NCBI GenBank assembly: GCA_021775425.1
Contig: JAJFHX010000020.1
Coordinates: forward strand, 83,582 to 147,581
DNA from: Hyphomicrobiales bacterium
GTDB taxonomy: Bacteria; Pseudomonadota; Alphaproteobacteria; Rhizobiales; HXMU1428-3
DNA: 64,000 nucleotides
Direction: 5' to 3'
Shown here: piece by piece, positions 26,551 through 36,015 of the stretch
Layout of the letters: the number at the start of each line of letters is the position of its first letter
How positions within the stretch are numbered: the stretch's first letter is position 1
The notes under the pieces: generated by a model
The model's input: the letters and a program-made list of their open reading frames with translations, nothing else
Databases searched by the model: none
Told to the model about the DNA's origin: nothing
Made by a program: the position numbers and the translations under genes

Positions 26551-26963
26551 TACGTAACTCCCTGATTACTTTTAATACATGCCCTATAGTCACCCATGCA
26601 TAGGGCATAAGAGCTTTTACAAGATTGATAATAACGACAATCTGTAAACAAACAGTAAAAAAGAAAGAAATAACGAAGAATAAACACGAGAAAATAAGTA
26701 TAGTTAACAATAAAATAACAGAATTTATAGTTATAAATTAATTAAAACTTGAACCAAAACAAGAACTACTGGTTAAGTCAAAAAACAACAACGAACAAGT
26801 AAAGCTAAGAATTCAGAAGATTCATGTAATTACTATAGAACTCTATGGAAACTAAAGTATTAAACCTAGTAAATAAAAAATCCAAATCTGTACACAAATA
26901 AGGAAATCCTTCATCTTTTTGTTTTTTTATAGAAGATAACATTTTTAAAAGAGGATATTTGTA
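26551..26963. other. Divergent promoter region of the pilin gene and the secretin-N-domain gene
   Basis: AT-rich, no gene. The pilin side carries the leader stem-loop listed separately; the right side ends in the ribosome-binding AGAGGAT before 26964. I cannot fix the promoters with confidence. Confidence 0.6.
26579..26608 (-). promoter_or_regulatory. Perfect 9-bp stem-loop in the pilin leader
   Basis: ATGCCCTAT / ATAGGGCAT around a 12-nt loop, starting 29 nt upstream of the pilin ATG. No T run follows, so a 5' UTR stabiliser or an operator is likelier than a terminator. Confidence 0.6.
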
Positions 26964-27566
26964 ATGTTTAGTTTTCCATCTTTAACCAGCGTGAAGAAAC
27001 CTGGCCTGTCAGCAAAAGCGCTGTTTTCAGGCTGTGCTCTGTTATCTTTTTCTGTAATGACAGCTTTTGTTGCAGACAATGCCCAAGCAAGAGATTTAAC
27101 AAACACCATCGAACAAAAACTTGAACGAGCAAAGTTCGAAGAAATCATCACTCACTCCACAAATTCTAACTTCATGAAGGTGACGCTAAATCAGATCACA
27201 CTCGTCAAGCTTGATGAACAGATTACAGACGCTTTGATTGGCAACCCGGCCATCGCTGATATCACAATCCAGAATGGCAAAACTTTTATCATCACCGGCA
27301 AATCATATGGGCGCACAAACATCATCCTGATGAATAAAAAAGGCGAGACGATTTTTAATAAATCCGTCTATGTTGACGATGACAATCAAAACGTAGTGCG
27401 AATCCAACGCGGAAATATGCGCCTTAGCTATACCTGCACGCCTCATTGTCAGCCAACACCAACCCTTGGTGATGATCCGGCACACTCAAAACAATTGTCA
27501 GAAAATCTCAATGGAAAATTAAAAACCATTAATGATCTGGTTGATGGCAACACCAGAAGCAACTAA
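26964..27566 (+). CDS. Secreted pilus-assembly (secretin N-domain) protein, stand-alone
   Basis: A 200-aa predicted periplasmic protein: signal peptide ending near NAQA (about residue 47), then a domain like the N-terminal domain of CpaC secretins (LNQITLVKLDEQITDALIGNPAIADITIQNGKTFIITGKSYGRTNIILMNKKGE), with no secretin barrel. Such free N-domain proteins are known in rhizobial Tad loci next to the pilin gene. It is divergent from flp and convergent with the TadG gene, with a terminator between. A periplasmic accessory of the CpaC channel is the likely role. The tail contains CTPHC, perhaps a disulfide. Confidence 0.85.
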   Translation: MFSFPSLTSVKKPGLSAKALFSGCALLSFSVMTAFVADNAQARDLTNTIEQKLERAKFEEIITHSTNSNFMKVTLNQITLVKLDEQITDALIGNPAIADITIQNGKTFIITGKSYGRTNIILMNKKGETIFNKSVYVDDDNQNVVRIQRGNMRLSYTCTPHCQPTPTLGDDPAHSKQLSENLNGKLKTINDLVDGNTRSN

Positions 27567-27582
27567 TTCTGAATAAGCAAAA

Positions 27583-27621
27583 GAAAAAACGCGATGACCA
27601 ATTACAATCATCGCGTTTTCT
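27583..27621. terminator. Bidirectional terminator between convergent pilus genes
   Basis: Inverted repeat AAAACGCGATGA / TCATCGCGTTTT with a loop of about 10 nt and A/T runs on both sides. Confidence 0.88.
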
Positions 27622-27644
27622 TTATTCATTTGCCCAGCTCTGGA

Positions 27645-29147
27645 TTATTGTTTCAATTGCAGCTTCTGCAAACCCGTTGCAATCTCATCAAACGCATCTT
27701 GCAAAGATGATCCATCCGGTGAATTGAAATACATGTCATTTCGCGTCGCACAGTTTCGCATTAAATTTTGCGTGTTCGTATCATTCAACTCAAATGTAAT
27801 CGAATAGACAAGAATACCCTTGCTCTTTACATTGGAACAAATCGTTTCCAGCTTATCATCGAGTTCATTACCAAGCCAGCCAGTACCAAGATGCTGTTGA
27901 TATGGCATCCCGTAAGCTGAATAATATCCCCCCATTTTATTACTGGTATAATAGCCATGGTCGTTCTGGCCATCAGTTAAAATCACAATCACTTTTCTGG
28001 TATTATCAGTGCCATAAGGCACACCTTCTGTATAAGGCGCATGGCTCGACAAACTCCGCCATCCCCAGATCAACCCAATCGGCACCGAAGTACCACCATT
28101 GGCAATCATAGACTCAATATTTGTATCAATGGTGCTTTTGGTGTTTGTAAGAGGTAAGATCGACCTTTGCGGACAACTGCCATTATAATTATTCAGCCAG
28201 CTTCTGATATCGCTATCACTTGGCTTGACTTGCGCCCCCCACCAGGTCGTATCGTAATAATCCTTCAGTGGTCTTAAATGTGGTGCAAATAATGTATTTG
28301 GATCACTCGCATCAGCCTCCACATCCCAAAGATCCAGATCAACAGTATCGCCATTTTCATTCACAGCGCTGCCAATCCGAGCTCGCACACAGCCATTCCA
28401 GTTGACATTAAAATGATTAAGCGCTTCGAAAGCTGTCATACCGTCATATTGATTGTCAGACCAGTAGGTAAAGCTAGAGCCATAATCCTCTTGTGCAGCG
28501 GTAGATAGGCCATTTTTATCAAACCAGGATACATTCTCATTACCAGTGCCAATGTTCACAGCACCAGTAAAAGGAATCAAAGAAAATTTTACATAATTTT
28601 CACTGCCCGTTGGGGTATATAATGTTTCGACCAGTTTTTTAGCGGCAGATTTTAGTGATGAAAGTTTCGAGCCACTCATAGACCCTGTATTATCAAGCAC
28701 CAGCGCAACTTCTAAATTCACCAGGGTTCTGCCTGCAACAGCTCTCGCGCCAACTTCCACGTTTTCATGCCCGGCGAGATACATTAAAAACGTCGGAACT
28801 GTCGCACTTGATGTAACAGTCAGTGTATCAGTCCCGACTACAGTATTAATCTGCGGGTTATATTTTTGCTTTGTGTTCTCTGAAATATTGGCATCAAAAT
28901 ATTTTTTAGCAAGGGCCTTCATCTCGGTTTCATCCGTGATGGCCAGTGATCCAGCCGCCAATACAGCAGCATCAAGTGCCCGCGAAATTTCTCTTTGCAC
29001 AAGATATGAGCGTGAATAATCAATCGCGATACCAGCTGCAATTAATAACATGAGCGTCATTGGGCCATAAATAAGAGCAACGACACCACTTTGATCCTTT
29101 TTAAATTTTGAAAATTTATCTCGAATATTTTGAAAAAGGAAATTCAT
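27645..29147 (-). CDS. tadG: TadG-like pilus protein with VWA domain
   Basis: A Tad-locus protein with an N-terminal TadE/G-type helix (FKKDQSGVVALIYGPMTLMLLIAAGIAIDYSRSYLVQREISRALDAAVLAAG) followed by a von Willebrand A domain whose metal site begins VALVLDNTGSMSGSKL near residue 160. The usual pseudopilin E+5 after the Gly is absent (VVALIY), so processing by CpaA is uncertain. The second half includes VIVILTDGQND. I prefer ATG 29147 to the TTG at 29192. About 500 aa. It faces away from the two TadE-like genes. Likely role: minor surface or adhesion-related pilus component. Confidence 0.88.
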   Translation of the reverse strand: MNFLFQNIRDKFSKFKKDQSGVVALIYGPMTLMLLIAAGIAIDYSRSYLVQREISRALDAAVLAAGSLAITDETEMKALAKKYFDANISENTKQKYNPQINTVVGTDTLTVTSSATVPTFLMYLAGHENVEVGARAVAGRTLVNLEVALVLDNTGSMSGSKLSSLKSAAKKLVETLYTPTGSENYVKFSLIPFTGAVNIGTGNENVSWFDKNGLSTAAQEDYGSSFTYWSDNQYDGMTAFEALNHFNVNWNGCVRARIGSAVNENGDTVDLDLWDVEADASDPNTLFAPHLRPLKDYYDTTWWGAQVKPSDSDIRSWLNNYNGSCPQRSILPLTNTKSTIDTNIESMIANGGTSVPIGLIWGWRSLSSHAPYTEGVPYGTDNTRKVIVILTDGQNDHGYYTSNKMGGYYSAYGMPYQQHLGTGWLGNELDDKLETICSNVKSKGILVYSITFELNDTNTQNLMRNCATRNDMYFNSPDGSSLQDAFDEIATGLQKLQLKQ

Positions 29148-29394
29148 AAAATTTCTCGCTTGTCCTCTACTCACAATCTGAAAAAACTCCAAGGTTCTCT
29201 CTCCACAACATGTGAGAATTTATTCAAATCATGAATAAAAAATAAGAGTCGCATAAAATGATAAATTTTTTCCAACTCAAACTGGTTAACATTCCGTGCA
29301 TGAATTCCCTCAATTCTTAGGCAGTTTTTTAAGTCTAATTTATCCTTTTTCGGTTAAACCTATCACTAGATTTAAAGCATTAAAGGCAGTGTCG

Positions 29395-29946
29395 ATGTTG
29401 AAGCTATCAAGTCAGCGCCTTAAAAGGGCATACCAGAATTTACGAATACAGCTGGGGTGGTTTCAAGGCGCAAAGGAAGGGACAACTTCTGTTGAATTTG
29501 CATTCATAGGTTTGCCATTTTTGTTACTGCTGTTTGCCATGTTGGAAGTATCACTGGTTTTTATGGCCGACATTAACGTCCTTCATGCAACAGCCGACAC
29601 CGCAAGAAAAGTTCGCACCCTTCAGGATGGGATCAATACGCCAGATAAATTCAAAGCAGACGTTTGTAGCCAAGTTATATTCATCCCCAACTGTCTTAGT
29701 AAGTTACAGGTTGAAGTTAAGGCCTATTCTGATTTTGACAGCATTAATAACGAAGACCCGTTAAATGATGACGGTGCATTAAAAGACGACTTCATTTTTA
29801 ACATCGGCGGACCCGGCAGTGTCATAACTGTGAGAACATTTCTAGTCTGGGATATATTCGCAAAATTACCAGATATAGGCCTTGGCAACTTGCCAAATGG
29901 AGACCGTCTGATTCAAGGGTTTGCAGCATTTAGAAATGAATCTTAA
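29395..29946 (+). CDS. TadE/TadF-like pseudopilin
   Basis: A minor pseudopilin of the Tad system. Seen: a basic N-terminus, then the processing site EGTTSVEFAFIGLPFLLLLFAMLEVSLVFMADINVLHATADTARKVRT, i.e. Gly followed by TTSVEF with Glu+5 and a hydrophobic helix. The C-terminal part (about 130 residues) contains two Cys near SQVIFIPNCLSK. ATG 29395 has AAAGG 8 nt upstream and removes a 33-residue unlikely extension. It is followed closely by a second pseudopilin. Confidence 0.87.
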   Translation: MLKLSSQRLKRAYQNLRIQLGWFQGAKEGTTSVEFAFIGLPFLLLLFAMLEVSLVFMADINVLHATADTARKVRTLQDGINTPDKFKADVCSQVIFIPNCLSKLQVEVKAYSDFDSINNEDPLNDDGALKDDFIFNIGGPGSVITVRTFLVWDIFAKLPDIGLGNLPNGDRLIQGFAAFRNES

Positions 29947-29983
29947 GAATAGTTTCAACAGACCGAAACAGAGTTATATAAAA

Positions 29984-30565
29984 ATGAGCAAATTCAAACT
30001 ATTACATGGATTTTTAAAACCTCATCTCACTGATTTCAAAAGAGATAGCAGAGGCACGTCCGCAATTGAATTTGCATTATTGCTCCCCATAATGTTGTTC
30101 ATTTTCTACGGAACGATCGAAGTTTCAAAACTTTATATTGAAAAAAATCAGGTTGAAGCCATTTCTGAGACTGTGGCCGATCTTGTCACTCAGGGAAAAA
30201 CAATCACCACAGATCAGTTGGAAGACATATTCAAAATCAGCACAAAAGCTCTGAATGCAGATATGGAAGCTAAAGTCAACATAGCAGTAACAGCCGTCAG
30301 AACATTGCCTGATGAAAATGGACAGCCCGAAACCAAAGTAACCTGGAGTGAAAGCAAAACCGGTCAGAACACCAAATCTGAAGATTCAACATATAGCGAC
30401 CTTCCAGACGACATGGCTAAAAATTATGAAACCATCATTGTCACTGAATTATATTACACACACAGGTCGATCTATGAATTTTTCATAAAAGGGGATAAAT
30501 CATTTGATCGCCGTTTTCTCAACAAACCGAGATATTCATCGGACATCCCCTGCACGGATTGTTAA
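29984..30565 (+). CDS. TadE-like pseudopilin
   Basis: Second minor pseudopilin. Seen: FKRDSRGTSAIEFALLLPIMLFIFYGTIEVSKLYIEKNQVEAISETVADLVTQG, with Gly followed by TSAIEF (Glu+5, Phe+6) and a hydrophobic helix. The start is uncertain: ATG 29984 gives the normal short leader, whereas ATG 29936 would overlap the previous gene by 11 bp. It probably forms a two-gene unit with 29395-29946. About 193 aa. The C-terminus ends DIPCTDC, two Cys that could pair. Confidence 0.87.
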   Translation: MSKFKLLHGFLKPHLTDFKRDSRGTSAIEFALLLPIMLFIFYGTIEVSKLYIEKNQVEAISETVADLVTQGKTITTDQLEDIFKISTKALNADMEAKVNIAVTAVRTLPDENGQPETKVTWSESKTGQNTKSEDSTYSDLPDDMAKNYETIIVTELYYTHRSIYEFFIKGDKSFDRRFLNKPRYSSDIPCTDC

Positions 30566-30594
30566 GCATCCTCCACAACAGACATTGATCAAAT

Positions 30595-31359
30595 TTAATT
30601 CGTAACCTCTGGTTCTTTGGCTATCGCCGTCTGGAACTGCTCAAGATCAATCCCGAACCAGTGTCCTTCCGGCAGCATCCGGTCCCAAAGCTCAGTCCAA
30701 AGATCATTCGTCGCCATCACATCATAAAACTGATTAATCGGCGGGGTGAAAAAAAACATGCCCGCCACAGCCACCAGCATTAAGAAAGAAGCTGTCGGAT
30801 CACGGTATTCAAATAATTTCATCGCAGTTCCAAACGACCGCTTCACCCTGTTACCGCTAAAATCAACGCTATAAATTTCATCAAGCAACAAATGGATCAG
30901 ATAGCCAAACAGCATAAACACCCCAGCCAGCCAGCTGATGCCTGTTGGTACATTCAACCCATGATGAAAAATAGCAGCCGTCGCCAGTAGAAAAAACACA
31001 CCCGCCAATACGGAATGAAACACACCCCGATGCACCGCAAAATTATGAAACAACGAATGCCCCAGATAACGAACGGTTAAAAACGCGCCAATCCAGATGA
31101 TCCATAATTCAACGATCGAATATTTTGCAACCACACAAAACAGAACCACAATTGATAGAAATAAACCCAGCGCAAAAAATATAATCCTTGATGACCGGGA
31201 ATCTTTCAGGTCAATATCTGGCAATACACTACCGAGCGCCCCAACCAGTGCAAGAGTGATCACATCACCCTGTCCCACCATATTCGTCGCCACAGCCAAA
31301 GTCGCTGCCATACCACTCGCGATCGTACCAACACCCAAATGAGTTGCAAAATTAGCCAT
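30595..31359 (-). CDS. YdjM-like membrane-bound metal-dependent hydrolase
   Basis: An inner-membrane protein of the YdjM family (254 aa). Seen: the N-terminal MANFATHLGVGTIASG, ALGSVLPDIDLKDSRSSRI with the paired Asp, LGHSLFHNFAVHRGVFHSVLAG and FGYLIHLLLDEIYSVDF, the His/Asp positions expected to bind metal, spread over several hydrophobic segments. Family function is unproven (in E. coli it is LexA-controlled); I see no LexA-type box here. Convergent with the pseudopilin genes, 29 bp apart. Confidence 0.8.
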   Translation of the reverse strand: MANFATHLGVGTIASGMAATLAVATNMVGQGDVITLALVGALGSVLPDIDLKDSRSSRIIFFALGLFLSIVVLFCVVAKYSIVELWIIWIGAFLTVRYLGHSLFHNFAVHRGVFHSVLAGVFFLLATAAIFHHGLNVPTGISWLAGVFMLFGYLIHLLLDEIYSVDFSGNRVKRSFGTAMKLFEYRDPTASFLMLVAVAGMFFFTPPINQFYDVMATNDLWTELWDRMLPEGHWFGIDLEQFQTAIAKEPEVTN

Positions 31360-31501
31360 GCGTCACCACCAATCCGGTCTGAATTACGTATCTGCATTCA
31401 AGGTCTGATAAATGCTTATTCGCAAAAAAGCAGATTCTTGGATTAAAGAGAAGCAATTATCCGTTCATATGGGCCTATCCACACGGCCTGCTGTTGATAA
31501 C

Positions 31502-32134
31502 TCACTTATAAGTAACGCCTGTCCCTTTAAGGTTACAATAACCAGCAGGGTTTTTCGCCAGATATTGCTGGTGCCCGGTTTCAGCAAAATAGAAAGGCCC
31601 GGCCATTTTAATCTCAGTCGTAATCGCCCCATACCCGACCTTGGAAAGTTCTGCCTGCAATCTTTCCCTGCCTGCCTTAGCCACCTCAAGCTGTTGCTCC
31701 GTACTACAATAAATACCAGAGCGATACTGCGTGCCGATATCATTACCCTGCCGCATCCCCTGTGTCGGAATGTGTGATTGCCAGAACACCTTCAAAACCT
31801 CTTCAAGCGAGATGACCTCTGGTTCAAAAACAACTTTGACAACTTCATTATGAAAAGTCAGCCCGGTGCAAACCTCTTCATATGTCGGGTTCGGCGTATA
31901 GCCTTCAGCGTAACCAACCGCCGTGACCCAAACACCTTTCTGTTCCCAGAACCGGCGTTCAGCGCCCCAAAAGCACCCCATGCCAAAAGTAATCTCTTCA
32001 CTTGCCTCCGGATAAGGCCCTTTTAGCGGGTTTTTATTGACAAAATGAAGCGGCTCAATCTCCAGAGGTGTGTCACGCCCTGGCAAGGCCTCTTCTTTTG
32101 TGATCGATTTAATTTTGTTTTTTGCATAAAACAT
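31502..32134 (-). CDS. msrA: Peptide methionine sulfoxide reductase MsrA
   Basis: Reduces methionine-S-sulfoxide in proteins. Seen: the catalytic motif [12 protein letters not shown] with Cys near residue 54, [33 protein letters not shown], and [10 protein letters not shown]. 210 aa, which is usual for the longer bacterial MsrA with an N-terminal extension (E. coli type). The VGYAGG of most homologues is VGYAEG here. No msrB adjoins it. Single gene, with gaps on both sides. Confidence 0.95.
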   Translation of the reverse strand: MFYAKNKIKSITKEEALPGRDTPLEIEPLHFVNKNPLKGPYPEASEEITFGMGCFWGAERRFWEQKGVWVTAVGYAEGYTPNPTYEEVCTGLTFHNEVVKVVFEPEVISLEEVLKVFWQSHIPTQGMRQGNDIGTQYRSGIYCSTEQQLEVAKAGRERLQAELSKVGYGAITTEIKMAGPFYFAETGHQQYLAKNPAGYCNLKGTGVTYK

Positions 32135-32234
32135 TTTTTCTGCCTATTCTCTGTCAATGGAACCATAAATATATCCATTTTTCATTTCACATAGTGTAAC
32201 AACACTTCACGATTAGCTCAAAAGGGCCGGCAAC

Positions 32235-32981
32235 ATGGCTGAAGAAAAACATTCCACACGCATCTACGAAGCAAGCAGAGGCCGAAAAATCATCCTTATC
32301 ATAGTCTTCACTTGCCTCATTCCCTTTTTCATTTCCTTGCCCTTCATGATCTATTTAAGACTCAGCAAGGGCTTTTATTATGATGCCGCCATTCTCAGTC
32401 TGTTTGCAATCCTGTTCGCCATCTGGATGATATTTCTTGGCGCGCATATTCTCTCAAGCCTGCGAACGCGCATCCAGTTAAATGAGCAGGATGCTGTCTT
32501 TAACGTACCCAACTGGCGCGGCCCTTTACCTCTTCTGCCTTACCGCACAATCAGTCTCACCTATGAAAACGTTCAGGCCGTTGAAAGTCGCAGTGAAATC
32601 TACCGCGAAGCCATCATCCCCGTGCTGATGCGCGCCTCAAGCATTGTCACAAGAGACGGCGAGCGCCACATTCTCGGATATACCAAAGAGCAGGCAACTG
32701 ACCCCGCTTTTCCTTTTTCCGAAATCAGTCATGAAGTCGCCATGCGTGCAGGCCTGCCGCTGAGTGACAAAGGCACCATTCACGCTGGCGGCCAATATCT
32801 CGCTGCCTTCAGAGGAGCCCCCTCCTGGGACAAGCCCCCCCTTTCACCTGCCGCCGTTCAGACAGCAAGGAAAGCCGCACAAAAATTCTGGTGGATTATG
32901 ATCGCAATTTCTAGCGCCATTTTGGTCGCAGGCGTCTCAATTGAATTATGGCGCGTTGGCGTTCAGGGCTTTGCACAGTAA
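32235..32981 (+). CDS. Hypothetical membrane protein, three predicted TM helices
   Basis: Not recognised. 248 aa: two N-terminal TM helices (IILIIVFTCLIPFFISLPFMIYL and DAAILSLFAILFAIWMIFLGAHIL), a soluble domain of about 120 residues beginning LRTRIQLNEQDAVFNVPNWRGPLPLLPYRTISLTYENVQAVESRSE, and a C-terminal TM helix. The soluble part (alternating strands, YRTISLTYENV) reads like a PH-like/bPH membrane domain, but this is an impression only. Ribosome-binding AAAGGG upstream. Followed by a perfect bidirectional terminator. Confidence 0.75.
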   Translation: MAEEKHSTRIYEASRGRKIILIIVFTCLIPFFISLPFMIYLRLSKGFYYDAAILSLFAILFAIWMIFLGAHILSSLRTRIQLNEQDAVFNVPNWRGPLPLLPYRTISLTYENVQAVESRSEIYREAIIPVLMRASSIVTRDGERHILGYTKEQATDPAFPFSEISHEVAMRAGLPLSDKGTIHAGGQYLAAFRGAPSWDKPPLSPAAVQTARKAAQKFWWIMIAISSAILVAGVSIELWRVGVQGFAQ

Positions 32982-33018
32982 GTTGTGCGGTTCACCAACA
33001 CAAAAACCTATCGCAAAA

Positions 33019-33052
33019 GCAAAAGGCATCTCATTTCTGAGATGCCTTTTGC
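33019..33052. terminator. Bidirectional terminator between convergent genes
   Basis: Perfect 15-bp inverted repeat GCAAAAGGCATCTCA / TGAGATGCCTTTTGC with a 4-nt loop. Confidence 0.85.
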
Positions 33053-33086
33053 TTCTTGAATTCAAGAAATAAAAAGAAATTCTGCC

Positions 33087-33824
33087 TTACCTGACAACCT
33101 TCTTTTGCGCAATGGCCGCTTCATGCATCAGCTTTTCAACATAGCGCGGCACAATCTCAGTTGCCTTACCCTGATGCGCCTCATGAAACTGAACAGCCCC
33201 ATCTGAAGGCTCAAGATTAAGCTCAACCGTATGTGCCCCCGCTTTGCGGGCCATGTTTACAAATCCGGCTGCTGGATAAACCGAACCAGACGTGCCGATT
33301 GAGATAAACAGAAAGCAACTATCAATTTCCCGCTGAATTTCTTCAAGATGATACGGCATCTCACCAAACCAGACAACGTCTGGTCGCTGACTGCCAACCA
33401 CCTTGCAGGAAGGGCACATTGTCGTCAGCTCAATATTTCCATGGCTCAGCGCATAAACGTGGCCACAATCATTACATTTCGCCTTATTAATCTGCCCATG
33501 CATATGGATGACCCGGTGCGAACCTGCCAGCTCATGCAGATTGTCAATATTTTGTGTAACAACGACGACTTCACCCGGATACTCAGCCTCAAGCCGGGCC
33601 AAAGCTTTATGCGCCGCATTGGCCTCTGCATTTTTATGAATGTCGCGCCGGTAATTGTAAAAATCAAGGCAGCGCTGCGGGTCAGCCGAATAGCCTTCCG
33701 GCGTTGCCACTTCCTCAAAATTATACTGACTCCAAATCCCGTTTTCATCCCGAAAGGTGCCAAGACCGGATTCAGCCGACATCCCGGCACCGGTCAGTAT
33801 AAGAATTTTATCGTATAATGACAT
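33087..33824 (-). CDS. cobB: NAD-dependent protein deacylase, CobB-type sirtuin
   Basis: Removes acyl groups from lysines using NAD+. Seen: ILTGAGMSAESGLGTFRDENGIW at the NAD site, YNYRRD (the Tyr/Arg pair that in class-III sirtuins favours succinyl/malonyl substrates), VVTQNIDNLHELAGS, the catalytic His in IHMHG, and a four-Cys zinc site KCNDC...MCPSC. 245 aa, normal. The 'Y..R' pair implies desuccinylase activity like E. coli CobB (family knowledge). Confidence 0.93.
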   Translation of the reverse strand: MSLYDKILILTGAGMSAESGLGTFRDENGIWSQYNFEEVATPEGYSADPQRCLDFYNYRRDIHKNAEANAAHKALARLEAEYPGEVVVVTQNIDNLHELAGSHRVIHMHGQINKAKCNDCGHVYALSHGNIELTTMCPSCKVVGSQRPDVVWFGEMPYHLEEIQREIDSCFLFISIGTSGSVYPAAGFVNMARKAGAHTVELNLEPSDGAVQFHEAHQGKATEIVPRYVEKLMHEAAIAQKKVVR

Positions 33825-33962
33825 AGAGCTCCCTCATCTACGAACATTGCCTTTCTTTTGAATCTACAACAATTCTCAACGAGAACAAACCGGACCACCC
33901 AAATTTCGAAAATTAAATGCTAACGAACCCGCCAGCAATACCTCTGAACTGTACCAGCCGCA

Positions 33963-35045
33963 CTATCCCTGCTGGCCGCGGTGCAACAAATAATGGTCCG
34001 CCAATACAAGCGCCATCATAGCCTCACCAACAGGCACCGCCCTGATCCCCACACATGGGTCATGGCGCCCTTTCGTCAAAATCTCAGTATCATTCCCTTG
34101 CCGGTCAACAGTTTTGCGCGGCGTTAAAATAGAAGAAGTTGGCTTGACCGCAAAGCGGGCGACAATTGGCTGCCCGCTTGAGATGCCCCCAAGCACACCG
34201 CCCGCATGATTAGAAGAAAACTCAACCCCGGCATTCCCCATGCGGATCTCATCTGCATTTTCTTCACCTGTTAATTCAGCCGCTCCAAACCCGGAACCGA
34301 TTTCAACCCCTTTAACAGCATTGATGCTCATCATCGCGCTGGCAATATCCTGATCAAGCTTGCCATAAACCGGCGCCCCAAGCCCGGCAGGCACATGGTC
34401 AGCAACCACTTCAATCACCGCGCCAATAGAAGAGCCAGCTTTTCGAAGCCCATCAAGATACTCAGCCCAGACATCAACAATCTCACGGTCAGGCGCAAAG
34501 AACGGGTTGTTATCCACTTCATCCCAATCCCAGTTATCACGGTTGATTTTATGCGGCCCCATTTGCACAAGCGCACCGCGAACAATCATCCCCGGTACGA
34601 CCTTGCGCGCAATGCCGCCTGCCGCCACCCGCATCGCGGTTTCCCGCGCGCTGGAGCGCCCCCCGCCACGATAATCCCGAATGCCATATTTTTCGATATA
34701 AGTATAATCAGCGTGACCCGGGCGAAACTTGTCTTTAATATCACCATAATCTTTTGAGCGCTGGTCAGTATTTTCAATCAGCAGAGAAATCGGAGTGCCT
34801 GTTGTCACCTGCACGCCAAGTTCGTTTTCAAAAACACCGGATAAAATCTTAACCTCATCAGCCTCTTTGCGCTGCGTTGTAAAACGGGATTGCCCCGGCT
34901 TTCGTTTATCGAGAAAAACCTGCAATTCCTCAACCGTGATGGGAATGTTAGACGGGCAACCGTCAACAACAGCTCCAATCGCCGGCCCGTGCGATTCGCC
35001 CCAGGTGGTAAAACGAAACAGATGTCCAAAACTATTGTAAGACAT
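33963..35045 (-). CDS. aroC: Chorismate synthase
   Basis: Last step of the shikimate pathway (EPSP to chorismate, needs reduced FMN). Seen: the N-terminal signature [71 protein letters not shown], and [20 protein letters not shown] 35045 (MSYNSFG) is preferred to ATG 35063, since it matches family starts and has GGAAA upstream. 360 aa. The neighbourhood with histidine phosphatase and fabI is conserved among rhizobia. Confidence 0.97.
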   Translation of the reverse strand: MSYNSFGHLFRFTTWGESHGPAIGAVVDGCPSNIPITVEELQVFLDKRKPGQSRFTTQRKEADEVKILSGVFENELGVQVTTGTPISLLIENTDQRSKDYGDIKDKFRPGHADYTYIEKYGIRDYRGGGRSSARETAMRVAAGGIARKVVPGMIVRGALVQMGPHKINRDNWDWDEVDNNPFFAPDREIVDVWAEYLDGLRKAGSSIGAVIEVVADHVPAGLGAPVYGKLDQDIASAMMSINAVKGVEIGSGFGAAELTGEENADEIRMGNAGVEFSSNHAGGVLGGISSGQPIVARFAVKPTSSILTPRKTVDRQGNDTEILTKGRHDPCVGIRAVPVGEAMMALVLADHYLLHRGQQG

Positions 35046-35329
35046 AAAATTTTCCAGGCTCATAAATCAGCTGTTCTGAAAACATCCGTTCCCATTGAAA
35101 ACAAGAGGAAAAATCAAACTGAACAGCAAAGATTGAAAGGTAATAATAATATCGGATGAATAACAACAGTCCGAACCATTGTTATAGCTGAGATAGAAAA
35201 AATTGAAAGCTCTGGCTCAAAATTTCATCAGTCCGCATAGCAAAAATAACGGCACCCCAAAAAATGAGAACCACAACATGAGGGAAAGTGTAACAGGGTC
35301 AGAAAGAACCGCAAAAACCAACAGACAAT

Positions 35330-35998
35330 TTAAACCCAGGCAAATCCTGCCATGCCATTTCCCCCATTCCCCTTGCAAACATCCAGAAACTTATCCTGAT
35401 GCGCAACAAGATGCGGGATTTCAATCGGATCCATATTGCTAAGATGCCCTTCAATAATCCGCAAAGGCCCGGAATGCGTAACGGCAATCGTTTTTAAGGG
35501 TAAGGCCTCAAACCAGTCAAGCACACGTGTCTGCATTTGCGTATGCGACTCGCCCTTTGGCGCAACCACATCCCACGGGTTAGCGAACCGAGCCGCAATA
35601 AGCTCTGGTATCTCTAACCGCAATTCATCCCAGCTTCTCCCCTCCCAGTCACCAAAACCAATCTCAACCAGGTTGTTGGAAAGTTCATAAGCCTTTGGGT
35701 CTAAGCCAAGTTCACCGCGAACGATCTCCATCGTCTCGCGGCAACGTGAAAGCGGGCTTGAAACAAAATGCCAGTTAGTAAGTTCATCGCATAAATCAGC
35801 AGCCGTAAACCCAAACTGATCAATCAGTCTGGTACGCAATGCCTGGCCGTGCCGGCGGGCCTGCGCCTGCCCCCGCTCATTAATCGGGATGTCAGTTCGT
35901 CCCTGCAAACGCTTGATTACATTCCAGTCAGTCTCACCATGTCGCAGCAGATACAACCGCGGCAAGCGCAAACCGGAACTGTCATTCAGGATTTCCAT
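35330..35998 (-). CDS. Histidine phosphatase (phosphoglycerate-mutase-like) protein
   Basis: A branch-1 histidine phosphatase, 222 aa. Seen: the catalytic RHG motif in LYLLRHGETDWN (about residues 16-27), the second conserved Arg in SSPLSRCRETMEI, the catalytic Glu in EIGFGDWEGRSW, and the late His in IAVTHSGPLRI. The substrate cannot be read from sequence; such proteins next to fabI and aroC in alphaproteobacteria are broad phosphatases of unknown role. It follows the lipoprotein gene by 17 bp and could be cotranscribed. Confidence 0.9.
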   Translation of the reverse strand: MEILNDSSGLRLPRLYLLRHGETDWNVIKRLQGRTDIPINERGQAQARRHGQALRTRLIDQFGFTAADLCDELTNWHFVSSPLSRCRETMEIVRGELGLDPKAYELSNNLVEIGFGDWEGRSWDELRLEIPELIAARFANPWDVVAPKGESHTQMQTRVLDWFEALPLKTIAVTHSGPLRIIEGHLSNMDPIEIPHLVAHQDKFLDVCKGNGGNGMAGFAWV

Positions 35999-36015
35999 CG
36001 ATAAATTTTATGAGT

